Both the position numbers and the translations under genes were made by a program. A model generated the notes under the pieces. It was not told the DNA's origin, did no database searches, and saw only the letters and a list, made by a program, of their open reading frames with translations. This document shows, piece by piece, positions 1 through 13,186 of a DNA stretch of 64,000 nucleotides (its first letter is position 1; the number at the start of each line of letters is the position of its first letter). Source of the DNA: Geosiphon pyriformis (taxonomy: Eukaryota; Glomeromycota; Glomeromycetes; Archaeosporales; Geosiphonaceae). The DNA lies in assembly GCA_016748015.1 (NCBI GenBank), contig JAAOMT010000436.1, positions 1,181,050 through 1,245,049 of the forward strand. The letters are read 5' to 3'.

Positions 1-483
1 AAAAAAAAAAAAACAATCTAAAAAAAAAAAAAAAAAAAAGGATTTTTTTTTTTTTTTTTTTTTTTTTTATAGATAAAAATTTTTATTCGATTATATATTT
101 TTCAGCTTTCAATTTTTTTATTATATTTTGAAAATATTTCTGAATATCCTTTTTTAGTTATCACATTTCAATTATCTATTTAATTTTTTTTTTCATAAAT
201 TTGGAGAATTGTGGATTTTACGAGGAATCGAGGTCAGGGAAAAGAATTTTTTGTTTTATTGCATTAATGTATTTTCTTGAATTTTATTAATATATATCTA
301 TTATATCTATTCAAAGAAACTTTTCGCATCCATTTATTTTTCATAATTATATTATCACAATTCATTCATTCATTCATTCATTCACACACTCACACACTCA
401 TTTATTCATTTATTTATTCTTGTAGATTGATTATGTTTTTAAAAGTAGATTATAAAAACCAATCCTTTTACCCATTTTGACCA

Positions 484-521
<38 letters not shown>

Positions 522-971
522 TTCTTCTTCTTCTTCTTCTTCTTCTTCTTCTTCTCTTGTTTACAATTTCTCTCGTCTTTCTTTTTCAACCCGATTTCAT
601 CAGTTAAATCGTTTCCTTTGAAATTTTACATTATTTAAACTGAACCATTTCTGAAACTGGTACAATTTTATCTTTCGATATTTCACAAAACGGGTTTTTT
701 TTAAATTTTACAAATTGTATTTTTTTTTTGTTTTTTTGTTTCATTACCATATTATAAGTATTATATCCCTTTTTCTTTTTTTTTCATCTTTTTAATCAAA
801 AGACCTTCACGTTCATTTCAAAGAAAAAAAAACAACAACCATCACAACCACGACATCATTATTGTATGTATAAATAGAGGTTCGTTGATCATTCAGCTTT
901 TTGTATACAAATTTATATTCATTTTTTATTTTTTTATTTTAAATTTGGAATATTAAAAAAATTCTTCATTA

Positions 972-1019
<48 letters not shown>

Positions 1020-1202
1020 GATATCTCTTTCATTGGAGAAAAAGTGATATTAAACATATTTTTTTTCTTAAATGAATATAAATATAGATATAAATTATTA
1101 TATATATTTTTAAAGGTTAAAACTATTTTTTACATGTATTAAAAATAATATAAATTTAACATGCTGTATGTTTTTATTCTTTAATAAATTTTTAATTGAT
1201 AA

Positions 1203-1239
<37 letters not shown>

Positions 1240-1395
1240 TTAAATATATAAAAGGTTATATATATTAAATGAGTCATGCCATCAAACTCGCACCGGATTA
1301 TTGTCGAGCTAAATTGTATGTTATTCATAAGGAAGAGAAAATTTGTTTTTACCAGATCGGAAACATAATAGCTTTGCAATAGAATTCCTTCATCA
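1..1395. other. AT-rich intergenic region with microsatellites
   Basis: No gene is supported here. The stretch starts with poly-A and poly-T runs. It holds an (ATT)n tract followed by (CTT)n at about 487-553, a (TTA)n tract at about 968-1019, and an (AAT)n tract at about 1205-1240. A TATAAATA string lies at 869-876 but is about 520 bp from the next start codon. The last few hundred bases are presumably the exportin-T promoter and 5' UTR. Confidence 0.7.
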
Positions 1396-4300
1396 ATGGA
1401 CCAGGTGGAAAAGGCCGTCGCTTTTGCCTTGGATCCTTCCATGGACTCAAGTTTAAAATCTCAGGTTTGTACAAGAGACAAACTCCTCTGAGAGAGCATT
1501 TCAGCCTGCTGGAATTTTGAAAGACTCCTCCATTACCTGAAGAATGTTAAAAACTTCCCATAGATTCTTATTGAGATTATTTAAAATTCTAATTAAAAAA
1601 AAGATAAATTATATTTTTCATTCCATCTTCCTTAAGAACCTTTTGCTCATTGTATCTTGATTGAATTTTTGAATAAAATTACTCTGTTCACTCTTCTCGT
1701 CTCCTGCTTTGTCTGATCATCGTATTAGCTTGTTAGAACGATATCATCATAGAAAGAGATGATACTATTTCTTTTTCTACGACTATATGCCTATTCTACT
1801 TGGCTTCGTCTTGTTTAATAATTTTAAGATAAAAAAAGAATCAAAAAGATTCCCATTTATGATGAGGGATGGGTCTTATCTCTTTGTACTCCAATTTTTT
1901 TTCAAATATATAAATCAATAATGGTTAGGCAATAGATTTTTGCGAGCAAGTGAGGTTAGCTTCTGATGGTTGGCAACTCTGCCTGGCCTTGTTTGTTCGA
2001 TTTCCAAAGAGGTGGGATTACATTATAAGAATGTCTTTTTATCCGTGATTTTTCTAATTTCCCAATTTAAAAGTACCCCAGAAGCAAGGATGTTTGCTCT
2101 CCAAGTTCTCGAAGACGTCCTGCAGAATAGGTAATGAAAAAATAATCTCCCTTATTTTCTCTTTATTTCGCCTGAACGATTGACTTTTAAAATTTTTGAT
2201 CTCCTCAAACATATTTCATTCTATTCTTTCCCCCTTCTAGATTCAATTCTCTGCAAGCAGCCGAGGCTCATTACATAAGAACTACTTTGATGGATTTTGT
2301 AAAGAGTGAATATGTCATTGGTAATGGGGAGGAGGGGGAATTCAGCACAGAGCCACCTTGTTAGTAATACCTTCACTCTTTTTTAATTTCCTTTATTTAT
2401 TTATTTATCTCATCTGTTGATTCACAATTTTTGAACACTCGAAATTTTATAGATCTCAAGAATAAGTTTGCCCATTCCTTAACTCTTCTATTCCTTCAAT
2501 TATACACATCCTCATGGCGGGGTTTTTTTGATGAATTCCTCCTTTTTCTTCGCACCAATACCACCGGCACCAAGAAAACAAATGCTCGTGCAATCGATCT
2601 TTTTCTTAGGGTTTTAACATCGATTGACGAAGAAGTCGCAAACATAGTGGTACCCCGAGGGAAGGATGAGAATAATCGGAATACAATTATTGTAGGCAAT
2701 GATACAAATTTAATTTTTCTTATTATCCACACCCGATTGGCTTAATATCACCCAGTTCAAACTTGTCATTGAACCAAATTCAATATTAAATTTCTGGAAC
2801 AGAAAGACACCATGCGCATCGATGATGTACAAAAAATTACATCAATTCTCTATGAACTGCTGAAAGATTATTCTGAAACAAATAAAGAAATAGTGGAATC
2901 GTGCCTCAAAATAATTGGTTACTACATCGGTGAGTTTAATTTCATAGATCCTCTCGGTTTTATATATTCTCTTGAAAGGTAACTGGCCTTATAAATTTAC
3001 CTTTGTTTTTTTGTTTGTTTGTTTTGTTTTTTCGTTCGTTCCCAAACAGCTTGGATCGATATCTCGTTGATTGTAAATGAAGCCTACATAAGTTTGTTAT
3101 ACCAATTTTTAGGAGACCCCAGGTTTCGAATTGCGGCGTGTGAATGTTTAACAGAAGTAAGTCTTCGAAATATGGAATTATATAGATTTCCTTGGATTTC
3201 TCATGTTCTTTTTTTTATCATGATTTATTCAATTGCTAATTTAATAGTACGCCCATTATTTACATGGAATATCAGATTGTTTACAAAGGTATGAAACCTC
3301 TCGATAAACTCAAATTAATTCAAATTTTGAATTTGACGGAAATTATGGTGAGGTTAGACCTGGTAGGCTGAGGCAATTTCGTTTTCTCAAAGTATGTCTT
3401 TAGAAGCTAACAATATTCCTCCATAATCGATCTCTAATTGGACATTTTTTAAATTACTAATTTTCCATATAATAGTCAGATGACATAGACTTCGTCGAAC
3501 ATGTTGCCAAATTGACCAATGTACTCGGAGCAGAGTTGTGTAAAATTTGGGAAGAGGTCATTACTTTATTAATTATTTTATATATACACATATTTCTCTC
3601 TCTTTTTCTTTCTATTGATTCTTTAGTTCAAAGTACTTATCTCCACTACTTCTTGTTTTCCGGGTCTAGACCGATCATTCGTCTGAAGCAAAATCAGCAG
3701 CCTACGAACAAATAGTGTTACTTCTTCCATTCTTGTTAAAATTTCTTGGTGACGAATACGATGATACATCCTCGGCTGTTTTTTCATTTGTAACTGGAAT
3801 TCAATCTATAGTACGTTAGAATGATAATCTTGACTTTTTGTTATTCTAAAGATTTGATTATGCTTCCTGTTCTTATTAAAGGTTCAAAAAAATATTTTTT
3901 TTATAAACAGTTAAAAAAACAGAAAAAGAAAAAGGGTGAGTTAGATGGCTCGCAGCGAGAATTTCTTGCAACATTGCTAAATGTTGTCGTTATAAAAATG
4001 CGTTATGATGATGAGACTGAGTGGGGTGGGATAGACGAGGATGGAGAAGAGGAAGCTCAATTTTTAGAAATACGAAAGGTAGGTCCTATAATAAATATTA
4101 AAATTATACTTATTACATTCGTGTCTAGAAAGTTTTTGACGAATAATTTCTCCCCCCCCCTGCCTTTTTTTCTCGTTTTTACATATGGCATTCAGAGTCT
4201 AAAAGGGTTTCTTGACGCCGCCTGGAAAATTGATGAGCCACTTTTTACTACATATGTACACTCGGCTGTAATTAGTACCCTAAACAATTATCAAATTAGA

Positions 4301-5096
4301 GGAAATGAAATTGGATGGCGGGAATTTGAATTGGCTTTACACTTGCTTTACTTGTACGGCGAGGCTCAACAAGGCCAACTCATTTATTTCCATAAACAAA
4401 ATAATGAAATTGTCGGCATAACACCTTTGGGAGAAATGGTTCTGAAAATGGTCGAAAGTAGTAAGTTCAATTATTAAAAAGATTTCATATAATAAAAACA
4501 TCAATTAACTTTATCTATTTATCAGACATTTCAGCTTATCCACATCCATCCATCCCATTATATTTTTTTGAGAATGCGGTGCGCTATTATCAATTCTTTG
4601 AAACGAGATCCGATCTTATTCCTGTGGTTCTGCAGACATTCGTTGATACTCGTGGATTACACCATTCGAATAAACAGATTCGTTCAAGGTCTTGCTACCT
4701 TTTTCACCGTTTCATTAAATCCTTAAAATCACACATGAACGGATATGTAGCAACCATCCTTCCAATGGTTCAGGTTTGGAATATCACCTCTGTACTACTT
4801 TGGCCTTGAACCTAAATTAATCCCAAATTCTTTTTCACTAGGACTTAATGATTGTTCGGGCCGAATTGCCTCCTATGTTTAATTCTGGAAATAATATTTG
4901 GGGAAAAGATCAAGCAATGAATGGAGCCATAAGCGACCAGATTTATCTTTTTGAGGCTGTTGGAACTCTAATTACTGTCGATTCCATCCCTTCTGAAAAT
5001 CAACTCAAGTTTGCAGAGGTAAGGAACCAATAAAATATCAAAGAAATTTCTCTAGAACAACATCATCACCACACCACCACCACCACCACCACCACC

Positions 5097-5142
<46 letters not shown>

Positions 5143-6819
5143 CCAACACCATCATCATCATCATCATCATCATCACCGCCACCACTGATCATTTAAAATA
5201 AAATCATATCTTATAGGAGGCTCTCAATCCTTTTTTGGCAGGAATGCAACAGAGCTTGAATGTCGATGAAAATGACCCTAATCACTCTCTTTCTGTACTA
5301 CAATTGCATCATTTGATAATGGCCATCGGAAGTATCGGGAAAGGTTTGTACATTGAAAATAAAAAAATCTCGACCTTTCATTCTCTGCTTTCTGCATTAA
5401 TTGCTTAAAAAAATCTTTTCAGGATTTCCCGATGCTCCCAAAGGGCAAACGCCAAATGTTCCTTGGTTTGGGATTTTCAGGCAATCTACAGAGGCAACAT
5501 TGGTTGTTCTGAAACGTCTCGATCGTTTTGAGATTATACGGGATGCTGTAAGATTTCTCAACGCCTTTATTTCTAATGTCTTCATCAAGTTCTTGAAGTT
5601 CATCTTTTTGAATTGTAGGCGAGATTCGCTTTTGCAAGATTCGTCAATGTCATGGGAACAGAAATTTTGCCATATATACCATCTTTGATCAATGGCTTGT
5701 TGAATGAAAGTCAGGTTTCAGAGTTGATAGATTTTTTGCCATTTATCGGTCTAATCGCTCATAAATTTAAAGTGAGTAATTGATTTTGGTATCTTATCAA
5801 GCTCATGCATGCACGCTTAAGGTAGAATCATTTCAATAACAAAGTTTAATAATTGTATTTAGCCATCAATCTTTAGCACCTTAGATAATTTAATTTTACC
5901 ACTGGTCAACAAAGTTTTTCTTTTTCTCAATCAAGCACCATCTGGCACCGATGAGGCTCTATTGTTAATGGATCTACGTAGAGCCTATCTAAGTTTCTTA
6001 CTTAACTTATTCAATTACGGGATGGAGGCAACCTTAATCACTGAATGTAAGTCGAATTTTAAATTTGCGAGCTTCGGCATCATGTTTGCCTAATTGTTAC
6101 TCAAAAGTTGATGTTCTTCAACTTGTAGTAAATCGACCCCATTTAGAAACTATTCTCCAAACTGTGATAAATTACGTAAAAGAAGTTCCGGACAGTCCAT
6201 TACTAAGGACGTCTTTCAGTATACTTTCCAAAGCTATATCTTCCTGGGGTGGTGGTTTAACTAAATCCTCAGAAACTGATGATATGTCCATCCGGCCTAA
6301 TGGAATAGGACAATCTTTACCCGGTTTTGACCGTTTCATGTACGAGCAAATATTTCCAATCTGTTTTGAACTTCCGATGAAGTCTTCATTCAACCGAGCT
6401 GATGGGCAAACAGTTTTGGTATAACGTTTGGTTCCTTCTTTACTATTGGTTTTTTGGTGAAATCATTAAATTTCTTCAATAAAGTTGATTTTATTCGTTA
6501 TTTCTGCCTCACGATAGGTGTTGAGTGAAATCTGCGGTATATTGAAAACAATGCTATTACAACAAGATTCTTTATTCGTGGATTATCTAAAGAATGTATT
6601 GTTCCCATCAATGAATTGTCCATCAGAGCTTGCCGAGGAGTTTATACAAGCTTTAAGACAATTAGAAGTCAAAGCATTGCGGAAATATTTTCAGGTTTGT
6701 CACTAATGTTATTCGCTATTCCTGTAGTCATTTGACTGTAAAATGTTTCTCGAGTCAATTTACTCAAAATCTTTGATTTTGATCGGTTTTAGAGTTTCAT
6801 TCAGAAATTCAAATCGTGA
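1396..6819 (+). CDS. XPOT: Exportin-T (tRNA nuclear exporter, Los1/XPOT family)
   Basis: Karyopherin-beta family exporter that carries mature tRNA out of the nucleus with Ran-GTP. About 21 phase-consistent exons give roughly 1,010 residues, close to the 962 of human XPOT. The start at 1396 gives MDQVEKAVAFALDPSMDSSL, spliced at 1464/1929 to AIDFCEQV...DGWQLC, which matches the exportin-T N-terminus. Diagnostic stretches are YIAWIDISLIVNEAYISLL (about 3050), the acidic EDGEEEAQFLEIRK (about 4040) and TFVDTRGLHHSNKQIRSRS (about 4640), each with a clear counterpart in XPOT. Introns use GT-AG with donors such as GTAAGT, GTTTGT and GTGAGT. The intron at about 5028-5217 carries a long CAC/CAT repeat. 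The 3' end is the least certain part: splicing 6694 to 6793 ends the protein FQSFIQKFKS and stops at 6819, while reading through the donor stops at 6706. The family call is firm. Confidence 0.93.
5058..5177. repeat. Intronic (CAC)n/(CAT)n microsatellite
   Basis: A run of CAC triplets turns into CAT triplets with a few interruptions, about 120 bp in all, inside an exportin-T intron. Flanking exons end ...KFAE and begin EALNPFLAG, so it is spliced out. It is the only sizeable C-rich tract in the first gene island. Confidence 0.95.
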
Positions 6820-7310
6820 TACATATTAATGACTGGAGATCAAAAAAAGTTAAACACAAATTTAATTATTTAGAGTGAGGAGGAATAATGAACATATTTA
6901 ATCGCACAAGGGATAATATAATATAAACCATAAAATAGTTCAATAGAATAATTGGAATATATAGTATCGCGACTATGCGGTGAGTCTATTTAATGGAATC
7001 AAATAATACTTTTTCAATTGACAAATGTAGATAGGATAGAGAGTAGATGGACTCAATACTCTTATTATTCTGGTATTCATCAGTGATCAGTACATTATCT
7101 GCGCTACTAAAGTTCTATGCCCGATGTAAACTCCGAACATACTGCTCAACTATGCTCGTATTGATATGTCAAAAGTTAGTGAAAGGGCGTGACCACTTAA
7201 CTTGACTACCCACTTTCGATTATCTTACGTTTCAGTTTCTATCACAAATCGTATTATCAACTCAGTATATCAATCTCTTTAGCTGAACTACCTTGACTAG
7301 TACTTTCAAG
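6820..7310. other. Intergenic region between XPOT and alpha-SNAP
   Basis: About 490 bp between two genes on the same strand. It should contain the XPOT 3' UTR and the alpha-SNAP promoter. I see no ORF, RNA gene or strong motif in it. Confidence 0.6.
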
Positions 7311-8774
7311 ATGTCAGAACGAGACGCACAAAATCTTCTTGCGAAGGCTGATAAAAAGGCGACAACTTTTGGGTGGTTTGGTGGTAACAAATTTGAGGAA
7401 GCATCAGAATTGTACAACAAAGCGGCCAATACCTTCAAGTTAGCAAAGCGTTGTAAGTATATTAATTAATTGTTTTTAAAATTTGATGTTTTATAAAGAG
7501 CCGAGTTTTGAATCAGTTGTAATTCTGTTGAAACTAAGTGAGAAAACTGTAAAGTTAAATTAACTGTTGGATCGAACCTCAATTATATCGTGGCCGGAAA
7601 AGGACGTTTGATTTATTAAAGGATCCATTATCAAAATCATATTGATTTTCACATTTTACAGAATCTCACGCGTCTTTTACATCTTATAGGGAAAGAAGCT
7701 GGAGATGCATTCATTAGAGCCGCTAGCATGCAAATCCAGTTGAATGAACGTGATGAAGCTGCAACTACTTATATAAATGCCTCAAAGTGTTATAAAAAGA
7801 GCAGTTTTGAAGGTGAGAATATTCTGACTTTTTTTTGGCATGGATGAAGTGTACCTGATTCATGGATCCCCCTAATTCAAGGATTAATCACCAATACTAG
7901 ATGCCATAACGTCTCTAAAACAAGCCATTGAAATATTCACCGATCGAGGACGATTTCAGGTAGCCGCTGGTCATCAAAAAGAAATTGCTCAGATATACGA
8001 ATCCGATCTAGTAGATCTAGAGAGGGCCATGCAGGCTTACGAAATTGCCGCCGATTGGTATGCTGGCGAGGAAGCAACTGCGTGAGTATGCTAGCTTTCT
8101 TATAAAAATATCCTCAATATAAATTTTCATTAATTTTCATTAATTAATTAATTAATCATTTCATAAAAGCCTAGCCAACAGTTGCTTGCTCAAAGTGGGG
8201 ACTTTTGCTGCTACATTAGAACAATACGATAAAGCCATCGAGAAGTTTGAACAAGTAGCTAATGCAAGTCTTGACAATCAGCTCACAAAGTGGTCCCTCA
8301 AAGAATATTTTTTGAAAGCAGGTTTATGTCATATTGCTAATATGGTAAGACATTGGATTGAATATTTATATGTCGGATCCTAATATTTTATTTATTACTA
8401 TTTGAGCTGATTTAATTGTTAATTTTCCCCACCCCCACCCCCCCTCCCCTCAAAAAATCAGGATCATGTTGGCGCCCAAAGAGCCCTTCAACGATACTGC
8501 GAAATGGACGTGACCTTTAGCAGTACAAGGGAGTTTCAATTTCTTCAGGTAAAGTTGTAAATTTCATATAAGATTGATTTTATAATCAGGACCATATTTT
8601 TGATACCATTTTGGATTCCCCTAGTCAATATTAGAGGCAGTAGAAGCAGGTGACAGTGAGATTTTCACAAACAAGGTGGTTGAGTTTGATCAATTAACCA
8701 AATTGGATAATTGGAAAACCACCATTCTGCTAAAGATCAAGAAAAGTATTCAAGAAGAAATCTCCTTCACATAA
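7311..8774 (+). CDS. SEC17: Alpha-SNAP (Sec17), SNARE disassembly adaptor
   Basis: Adaptor that binds SNARE bundles and recruits the ATPase NSF/Sec18 to take them apart after membrane fusion. The start at 7311 gives [17 protein letters not shown], followed by the hallmark [19 protein letters not shown], where the family has an F-G-x-x-K-x-E-x-A-x-x-x-Y motif. TPR-like helices follow: [31 protein letters not shown] and [13 protein letters not shown]. The C-terminal half contains [14 protein letters not shown] and the conserved [19 protein letters not shown], the part of the family that stimulates NSF; the stop is at 8772-8774. The first intron (7453-7689) has a GTAAGT donor, and five introns in total keep the frame. 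Length is about 285 residues against 290-295 in yeast and human. Nothing is missing. Confidence 0.96.
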
Positions 8775-10346
<1,572 letters not shown>

Positions 10347-11309
10347 CTAACGATTTGACTTAGCAACACGTTCTAAGGATAGAAGATGATGAATTAATGA
10401 GACTAAATTTATGAATAACGACTTTAAAGAACATGTCGATTTTTATTACCGAGTTCATCTTTCTTCTTGATAGCATATGAATTGGAGCTACCCTCTGCAA
10501 CAAAAAATTTCCGATTACATATTAGTTTTGCTCTAATATATTAATAAACGATGTAAGAACACTTACTCGCAGCATTTATGAGTTCGTCAGCCAGGCATTC
10601 AGCAATACTCTTTATATTTCGAAACGCGGATTCACGAGTCTATAATAAATTCAGAATTTCGACAATCTGGTGATTTAAAATGAGAAAGAAACCGCATTAT
10701 AATCAGGGACTCACCCCAATGGTTAAAAGCGCAATTGCTTGATTCACACGACGCAACGGCGAAACGTCAACCGCCTGCCGTCTAACCGTACCGGCACTAC
10801 CGATTCGAGTCGAATCTTCTCGTGGACCAGTGTTTATTATGGCATCTACAAGTACTTGAACGGGATTCTGATCGGTGAGAAGGTGAATGATCTCGAATGC
10901 GTGTTTTACAATTCGAACAGCCATCAGTTTTTTTCCATTATTTCGCCCATGCATCATTAAAGAATTGGTTAGACGTTCGACTATTGGACACTGTAAGATA
11001 GAGCAAAAGAAAGACGTAAAATTAATACAAACATTTCATTTTACATGATTAATTATTAGTTTTATGAAGGTTAGACCCAATGATTAAATACAAAATTTAA
11101 ATTGTTTGGACGCTATCAAGTGAACTCACTTGAGCTTTTCGGAACCGTTTTGCGGAAAACCTTCCAGCAGTGTGAGACAGGTAAACGGGGTTAATTATTT
11201 GAATGTAGTCGATCAAGGAGATATCTTTGACTTCTACATCTTCATAACTCCACTTGTTGAATAGCCGGATGCCCTGAGCTTCGGCTAAAATTTCTGCAAC
11301 TTGGGCCAT
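10347..11309 (-). CDS. RPS5: 40S ribosomal protein S5 (uS7)
   Basis: Small-subunit protein of the uS7 family that lines the mRNA/E-site region of the 40S head. The start at 11309 gives [20 protein letters not shown], then [18 protein letters not shown] and [15 protein letters not shown]. Exon 2 carries [20 protein letters not shown] and [15 protein letters not shown], and the following sequence [20 protein letters not shown] is nearly invariant across eukaryotes. Small last exons give [22 protein letters not shown], the standard C-terminus, with the stop at 10347-10349. Five exons are joined by canonical introns with consistent phases. The N-terminal extension is shorter than in human. Confidence is very high. 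Confidence 0.97.
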
Positions 11310-11773
11310 GGTATGCTAATTTTAAAAGTTTGGATCGTCAAAGAAAAAACCTATATATATCAATTATTTGAAGTATATTCGATGTGCGGGAACTTTGAAA
11401 AGATTTATAACCCAACCAACCCTACCTACTTCCTCTGTAAAAGGAAAAATAAATAAGCAGAAATAAAGCAGCTTATCTAGGCTCATTAAAAAAAATTTTC
11501 TAGATGTAATCTACATCCGCGAATTACAAATGACCAATAAGATCATACGGCAAACTTTAATCTTTAAATGTGTTAGCTGATGATGAAACTACTATGATTT
11601 CTGAACAATTGCATAACTTGCTATTCCCGGAAATTTAAAAAAAAAATTTGCTTGGTCTTAATTTTTTTCTTGATCTCCGGAGTATTCATATCAATGAAGT
11701 GTTGGACTCAAATTTTGAACCATCTTGTCTTGGAAAAAAAGGAATTCCTTGGATTAACATTCAATTATACGAG
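11310..11773. promoter_or_regulatory. RPS5 promoter region / spacer to the Rrn10-like gene
   Basis: 464 bp between the RPS5 start and the end of the upstream gene on the same strand. It must contain the RPS5 promoter and the neighbour's 3' UTR. I see no ORF and no motif I can name. Confidence 0.5.
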
Positions 11774-13094
11774 TTATTCGGGTGGTCCTTGTAATATGTT
11801 TCGAACATATTCTTGGACTAAGATACCTTGAAGGTGGTAAACATTCTTGAATTAAAAGCCGAGGTATGGTAATTCAAGGCGCTTAGTCCTCCATCGCCTT
11901 ACATACCTAACGCTGTTAAGGCAGTACCATCCATGTGCCCGAGAATATTCGATAGACCATTCTCAAGATAATACTTACGGGCAAACTGATTAATAGCTTC
12001 TAATAATTCCTATTCTAAAATATTTAAAAAGGAAAATAGTAAAAAATTTATACATTATGAACACTCACCTCATTTGGAAGCTCCATCGAGTCTTTCTTTG
12101 GTAAAAAATTAGGTTCTTCTTTTGGTAAAGTGGTCCTACGCTGGTGTAGGTTTCTTAGAGAATTCAAATCAAAGAAACTATCTTCTTGGGGATTGAAAAA
12201 TCCACTTTCTCGTAATTCATCCGACTCCTTGAGAGTTGAAAACGAACTTGAACCTTCATCTACTGCGCTGTCTGAAAAATCGCTTGATTCATCATCAGCA
12301 TCTGAGGATGTAGAGGAATTTGTACCAAGCTGGGTATTTTCTGAAATGTTGGCTTCATCGATATTCGGGTCTTTTTGAATGATCTTGATAATAGTGATTC
12401 AATTTTTAGGTATGTAAATGTACAAATGGAAAATAATGCCATGGAAAAAATAATTTACCGAAGGACGATGGCTAAATAAAAAGTAAACACCTTTAAATAA
12501 CCTATTTTTATCGATAAAATACTCAAGTAGCGGGACAGGGCACACGAGTGATTTGGATGCAGCAAGCTTATTCTTGAATTTCCTAAGTTTCTTCAAAGAT
12601 TTCGCTTCATATAGATAAACCTTGCAAGGATTATTCGGGAATAATTCTACTCGAACTTTAAATGTGATGATTCACCAAGATGGCGCAATTATATTTATAA
12701 CCAAGAAAATAAAAATTGAACTATAGTGACTTGATTTCTGTTGAAACACCTTTCTCATGCCTCATTATTAGCCATCAAATAAGATGGAGGCAATAGGATA
12801 TTTACGTGTATCCAGTTCATTTTGTCGGGACGGTGAATCGATGGAACCAGTGCTCAAATAGTACTTCCGATCATATAAACGTCCCGAATCTATCTCTTTT
12901 AAAACTGTGTAGGCGAATTTCGGTGCAACCTCTAAAAATTTTAGCGCTTGCCTTGCATTTATACAACGTTTGACGAGCTTTAGCGATGTGTCATAAATGT
13001 ATATTATGTCGCGGTCGGTGTAAGACATTTCTTTGAGTCCCAATGACCTAATGATAATCCCTACTTGATTAATTATTATTTTTGATATGCGCAA
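11774..13094 (-). CDS. Protein with Rrn10-like C-terminus (possible Pol I upstream activating factor subunit)
   Basis: Five exons splice in phase from ATG 13094 to TAA 11774-11776, about 310 residues. The N-terminal ~160 residues (MRISKIIINQVGIIIRSLGL onward) are basic and unrecognised. A serine/acid-rich linker follows (SSTSSDADDESSDFSDSAVD). The C-terminus reads ELLEAINQFARKYYLENG, then HMDGTALTALGILVQEYVRN. This has the spacing and pattern of yeast Rrn10, which has VVHYYATQ followed by DETSLITLGLLIEKWVKDYL. Rrn10 is a small subunit of the UAF complex that activates RNA polymerase I at rDNA. The last 51-nt exon (11774-11824) was placed because joining TTA-G to GT-ATC completes the conserved LGIL. 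Yeast Rrn10 is only 145 residues, so the long N-terminus is unusual. The function is inferred from similarity seen by eye. Confidence 0.6.
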
Positions 13095-13186
13095 TTTATA
13101 CTTGACGTCACAGATCTTTCAGGAAGAACCTATGTTGGACTTTCACCTAAACTTCCCTTTTTATTAAAAGCTGAAATTCTGTGGAC
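13095..13186. promoter_or_regulatory. 92-bp divergent promoter
   Basis: Only 92 bp separate the start codons of the Rrn10-like gene (minus) and SNF5 (plus). Both promoters and 5' UTRs must overlap here or extend into coding sequence. TGACGTCA lies at 13103-13110, a perfect CRE/ATF-type bZIP site. Confidence 0.55.

Noticed and set aside
869-876. TATAAATA as a promoter
   Set aside because: About 520 bp from the nearest start codon in A+T-rich DNA, where such strings are expected by chance.
1110-1442. 110-codon minus-strand ORF
   Set aside because: Antisense to the first exportin-T exon and to a microsatellite; no independent support.
5058-5177. CRISPR-like array
   Set aside because: Simple triplet repeat without spacers in a eukaryotic intron. 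No CRISPR array was seen anywhere.
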